This document shows positions 6,426-8,950 of a DNA stretch of 8,950 nt, piece after piece. Source of the stretch: Ruminococcus sp. (GTDB lineage Bacteria > Bacillota > Clostridia > Oscillospirales > Ruminococcaceae); NCBI GenBank assembly GCA_029063695.1, contig JAIDNR010000370.1:1-8950 (forward strand). Reading direction: 5' to 3'. The notes beneath the pieces were generated by a model. It saw nothing but the letters and a program-made list of their open reading frames with translations, was not told the DNA's origin and did no database searches. The position numbers and the translations under genes are program-made. Each line of letters starts with the position of its first letter. The stretch's first letter is position 1.

Positions 6426-6450
6426 ATATTTAACAGGTATTTTTATAAAA

Positions 6451-6457
6451 AAGGAGA
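6451..6457 (+). promoter_or_regulatory. Ribosome binding site that fixes the esterase start
   Basis: AAGGAGA lies 9 bases before the ATG at 6467. The in-frame TTG at 6458 directly abuts this site and is too close to be used, so the protein starts MKKLITST, giving a normal signal peptide. Confidence 0.8.
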
Positions 6458-6466
6458 TTGAAAATT

Positions 6467-8182
6467 ATGAAAAAACTTATCACATCAACTGTCGCTGTAT
6501 TGTCAGCTACTGTAATCGCAGGAATGAATGCTTTTGCGGCAGGAGAATACAATGCACGGGACTTAAAAGAACTCAGCAGGGCTATTCTAGGAGAGACTGA
6601 AATCATGGCAGAACATGACGTTGATGGTGATGGCAGAGTTGACGTTTTTGATATGATTGCTATGCGTAAGACTTTTCTCAGCACAGGTGAATTTTCGGAG
6701 CAGACCGTCAATGTCAGTGGAAATGTCAAGTATATCGGCAGAAGTATTTATAATACTGAAAGCAACATTACCTGGCTTGTGCAGAGTGGTTCTGCCATTG
6801 AATTTACAGTCACAGGAAAATCGGCTGAAATCACGATAAACGGAGACGGATTTATTGAAAATGAAGAAAAATACCGTCCACGATATGCTGTTATTGTGGA
6901 CGATGAAATTATTCTTGATGAACTTCTCGGCGTAAGCAAAAAGACTGTTGAGCTGTTTTCTGGTTCGGAATCAAGAACAGCTACAGTCAAAGTTATTCAC
7001 TTGTCTGAGGCAAATAACGGAGCTATCGGAGTGAGCAGTATCAAAGTCAATTCCGATGCTCCTGTACCTGTTATTCCAACTGCGGACAAGGATTTGCAGA
7101 TTGAATTTATCGGTGATTCAATTACCTGTGCATACGGCGTTGAAGGAAAAGACCAATACGAAGGATTCATGACCTCAACAGAAAATTTCATGAAATCCTA
7201 TGCGTATCTTACCGCCAAACAGCTTGATGCTGATTACAGTGCAGTATGCTACAGCGGTCACGGAATTATTTCTGGTTACAGTCAGAATGGCGACAGAGAG
7301 ACAGAAAGTCTCGTTCCAGATTATTATGATTATGTGGGTAAAATCGGCAGTTATAAAGTCGCATGGGATTTTGAAAGAAACGAAAAAGATGTTATTGTAA
7401 TCAATCTTGGGACAAATGATGACACATATGTTTCCAAGGATATTGAAACAAGAGGACCTGAATTTGCTGAGGAATATGTTAAATTTCTGAATCAGATTCA
7501 TGAAAAGAATCCATCAGCGTATATAATCTGTACACTTGGTACAATGGGCTGTACTGAGGAATATCCTTACATTGAACAGGCAGTTGAGACTTTCAGAAAA
7601 GAATCCGGATATGACAGAATCATGTGCTATCAGTCCGCTACTCATACACAATCGGACGGCATGGGTTCGGACTGGCATCCGTCTGAAAAAACTCAGCAGA
7701 ACAGTGCATATGTCCTTGCGGACAAGATTTGTCAGGCTCTCGGCATGGAATCCGACCAGATTGGTATTGATGTTGCATCAGATGCTGAGTACAGCATGAA
7801 AAAAGATGACAATGCTATGGTATCGGATTATTTCTCGGATTGGGACAAGTCCTACCACATCACAACCGTTACAGGCGGAAATACAAATCAGTCTGTACAG
7901 GCTGTTATTTCAGGTATTGGATTGAAGCAGAACGGAAAATATCGTTTCAGTTTTCAGATTGAAACCGCTGACGGCACGGAAATTCCATTCTGTATCAGAA
8001 ACAGTGAGACAGGCGAGATTATTTTTGAAGATGTTTTTGAGGGAACAGGTGCAAAGTCTGCTTATGAAGCTGAATTTACCGATAAAGAAATTTCGTCCGA
8101 TGCGGAAATTGTATTTAGTATTGGCGGAAAAGACAATTCAAGGGTTAGTATCTATGAACTGAAACTTGTAAAAACAGCTTGA
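6467..8182 (+). CDS. Secreted CE2-type carbohydrate (acetyl xylan) esterase with N-terminal dockerin-like calcium loop
   Basis: The 571 residues begin with a signal peptide (MKKLITSTVAVLSATVIAG...AFA, cleavage near A24/A25). Residues 28-72 are dockerin-like: a degenerate first repeat (YNARDLKELSRAILGE) and one full calcium loop DVDGDGRVDVFD (51-62; D51, D53, D55, D59, D62). Residues 82-195 resemble the CE2 jelly-roll domain, and 210-428 are an SGNH hydrolase: GDSIT (S218 nucleophile), YSGHG (262-266), NLGTND (N317) and GSDWHPS (D402, H404). The last 120 residues (about 450-571) look like an added beta-sandwich, possibly carbohydrate-binding. CE2 enzymes deacetylate xylan or mannan and some also bind cellulose. 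The dockerin-like segment suggests attachment to a cellulosome-type scaffold on the cell surface, though with one intact loop it may bind differently. The gene has its own strong promoter, and no terminator separates it from the peptidoglycan module upstream. Confidence 0.88.
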   Translation: MKKLITSTVAVLSATVIAGMNAFAAGEYNARDLKELSRAILGETEIMAEHDVDGDGRVDVFDMIAMRKTFLSTGEFSEQTVNVSGNVKYIGRSIYNTESNITWLVQSGSAIEFTVTGKSAEITINGDGFIENEEKYRPRYAVIVDDEIILDELLGVSKKTVELFSGSESRTATVKVIHLSEANNGAIGVSSIKVNSDAPVPVIPTADKDLQIEFIGDSITCAYGVEGKDQYEGFMTSTENFMKSYAYLTAKQLDADYSAVCYSGHGIISGYSQNGDRETESLVPDYYDYVGKIGSYKVAWDFERNEKDVIVINLGTNDDTYVSKDIETRGPEFAEEYVKFLNQIHEKNPSAYIICTLGTMGCTEEYPYIEQAVETFRKESGYDRIMCYQSATHTQSDGMGSDWHPSEKTQQNSAYVLADKICQALGMESDQIGIDVASDAEYSMKKDDNAMVSDYFSDWDKSYHITTVTGGNTNQSVQAVISGIGLKQNGKYRFSFQIETADGTEIPFCIRNSETGEIIFEDVFEGTGAKSAYEAEFTDKEISSDAEIVFSIGGKDNSRVSIYELKLVKTA

Positions 8183-8207
8183 CATAACAAGTGTTTTGTT
8201 GTATAAT
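8179..8207 (+). promoter_or_regulatory. Consensus promoter overlapping the esterase stop codon
   Basis: A perfect TTGACA (8179-8184) contains the esterase stop codon TGA (8180-8182). Seventeen bases later is a perfect TATAAT (8202-8207). The start near 8214 leaves a leader of about 24 bases. A small inverted repeat (AACAA 8186-8190, TTGTT 8196-8200) sits in the spacer. No terminator intervenes, so read-through from the esterase is also possible. Confidence 0.85.
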
Positions 8208-8237
8208 TAAATTTATACAGCGAGAGGAGGTCCGAAA

Positions 8238-8795
8238 ATGGATAACAACAGACTTATTGCCATAGCCTGCGGCTTAATTGTTATGCTTATAATTATAATG
8301 ATATTCAGAGGCTGTATGGGTGAACCTGATACAAGCGGACTGAAAAAAAAGCCGAATCCTCAGCAATCAGAGTCTGTACCTACAGGTATAAGCATTCAGA
8401 CAGGTGCACCTGTTACCAAACCGCCTGCCCTTGATATTTTCGGCAGACCTGTTACGGCAGCTCCTGTAACTGCAACTGAAGAAGTCACGACTGAAATTAC
8501 AACTGAAGTAATCAAAACCGATATCTTCGGAAATGTAATTACTGCAATTACAGAAGTTGAAACGGATATTTTCGTCAGTGAAATCACAACAGCTTCTTCT
8601 GATACTACTACGGAGGCTGTTGAAGAAGTTGTTACAGAAGAAATTACTGAGGAAACAACTCTCTCGCCATTCGAGCAATATCAGAATGATTTGAATGACC
8701 CGCATTCAATCGGCGGATTTAATCACGGGCAGTATGATGAAGAAGGAAATCCCATACCTACTCTCCCACCTGATTTTGCTATAATAATTCATTAA
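8238..8795 (+). CDS. Single-pass membrane protein with Thr/Glu-rich repetitive stalk
   Basis: I do not recognise a family. The 185 residues begin with a short cytoplasmic end (MDNNR) and one hydrophobic helix (about 6-23), giving an N-terminal anchor with the rest outside. Residues 30-140 are low complexity, rich in Thr, Val, Glu and Pro, with a recurring motif DIFG...T: LDIFGRPVTA (65-74), TDIFGNVITA (94-103) and TDIFVSEITT (109-118). The final 40 residues (from PFEQYQNDLNDPHS) are less repetitive and include GGFNHGQYDEEGNPIPTLPP. The cysteine at 26 lies in FRGC, a poor lipobox, so lipoprotein processing is unlikely. The start is fixed by AGGAGGT at 8225-8231. The cyclophilin gene starts 15 bases after the stop, implying an operon and possibly a shared role in extracytoplasmic protein handling, but that is only inference. 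Confidence 0.8.
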   Translation: MDNNRLIAIACGLIVMLIIIMIFRGCMGEPDTSGLKKKPNPQQSESVPTGISIQTGAPVTKPPALDIFGRPVTAAPVTATEEVTTEITTEVIKTDIFGNVITAITEVETDIFVSEITTASSDTTTEAVEEVVTEEITEETTLSPFEQYQNDLNDPHSIGGFNHGQYDEEGNPIPTLPPDFAIIIH

Positions 8796-8810
8796 ACGGA
8801 GGAATTAAAA

Positions 8811-8950
8811 ATGGTTGTAATTGAAATGGAGAACGGAAAGAAAATAAAAATTGAACTTTATCCGGAAACAGCTCCTATTTCATGCGAAAACTTTGAGAAA
8901 CTCATTAAAACCGGATTTTATGACGGTCTTACTTTTCACAGAGTTATCAG
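8811..8950 (+). CDS. Cyclophilin-type peptidyl-prolyl cis-trans isomerase (5' part only)
   Basis: The first 46 codons are visible before the window ends. The sequence opens MVVIEMENGKKIKIELYPE, continues TAPISCENFEKLIKTGFYDG and reaches LTFHRVI. This is the usual opening of bacterial cyclophilins: the first beta hairpin, APxxxENF, then YDGLxFHRVI, whose Arg (residue 44) corresponds to the catalytic Arg of CypA. The enzyme speeds isomerisation at prolyl bonds during protein folding. No signal peptide is present, so this looks like the cytoplasmic form of about 170 residues, but the end is outside the window. The ribosome site is GGAGG (8798-8802). It is co-transcribed with the upstream stalk protein. 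Confidence 0.92.
   Translation, partial: MVVIEMENGKKIKIELYPETAPISCENFEKLIKTGFYDGLTFHRVI

Noticed and set aside
6458..6466. TTG start three codons upstream for the esterase
   Set aside because: It directly abuts the ribosome site; ATG 6467 has proper spacing and gives a standard signal peptide.
8301..8325. Lipobox at cysteine 26 of the stalk protein
   Set aside because: FRGC has Phe at -3 and Arg at -2, which does not fit the lipobox consensus, and the hydrophobic stretch is long enough to be a retained anchor.
8367..8705. Minus-strand frames opposite the stalk protein
   Set aside because: They mirror the repetitive Thr/Glu codons, lack ribosome sites and overlap a gene with a strong promoter and start.

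Overview
The window looks like part of the chromosome of a low-GC, cellulosome-type gut or rumen clostridium, most likely Ruminococcus or a close Oscillospiraceae relative. Three things point there: a sortase-anchored protein with long threonine linkers and an LPQTG signal, a secreted family-2-type carbohydrate esterase with a dockerin-like calcium loop next to its signal peptide, and strong AGGAGG ribosome sites throughout. This assignment is inferred from gene content; no marker gene is present.

Layout, left to right. (1) Positions 1-537 hold the 3' end of an LPQTG cell-wall-anchored protein, followed by a near-perfect hairpin terminator. (2) A consensus promoter drives a membrane-fused spermidine-synthase-like protein (668-2272). 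(3) A convergent minus-strand gene (3627-2269) encodes a GT-C-type membrane glycosyltransferase. The two stop codons overlap, and the terminator of the plus-strand gene lies inside the coding region of the opposing gene. (4) After a 142-base divergent intergenic region, three tightly spaced plus-strand genes (3770-6390) encode an acidic protein with an Ig-like domain, a SpoIID/LytB-like protein with three peptidoglycan-binding repeats, and a stand-alone pair of peptidoglycan-binding repeats. None has a signal peptide. Together they look like the domains of the spore-cortex-lytic enzyme SleC distributed over three proteins. (5) A very strong extended -10 promoter, with a 7-bp inverted repeat over its core, starts the dockerin-like esterase (6467-8182). 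(6) A second perfect consensus promoter, whose -35 box overlaps the esterase stop codon, drives a single-pass membrane protein with a Thr/Glu-rich extracellular stalk (8238-8795) and a cyclophilin-type peptidyl-prolyl isomerase cut off by the window edge (8811-8950).

Two themes stand out. One is surface and extracellular carbohydrate biology: the wall-anchored protein, the GT-C enzyme, the esterase and the stalk protein. The other is the three-gene peptidoglycan module, the most interesting part of the window, because a SleC-like germination or cortex function would imply sporulation capacity in a lineage where many members are regarded as non-sporulating. There is no RNA gene, CRISPR array or insertion sequence, and no gene-free stretch longer than 142 bases.
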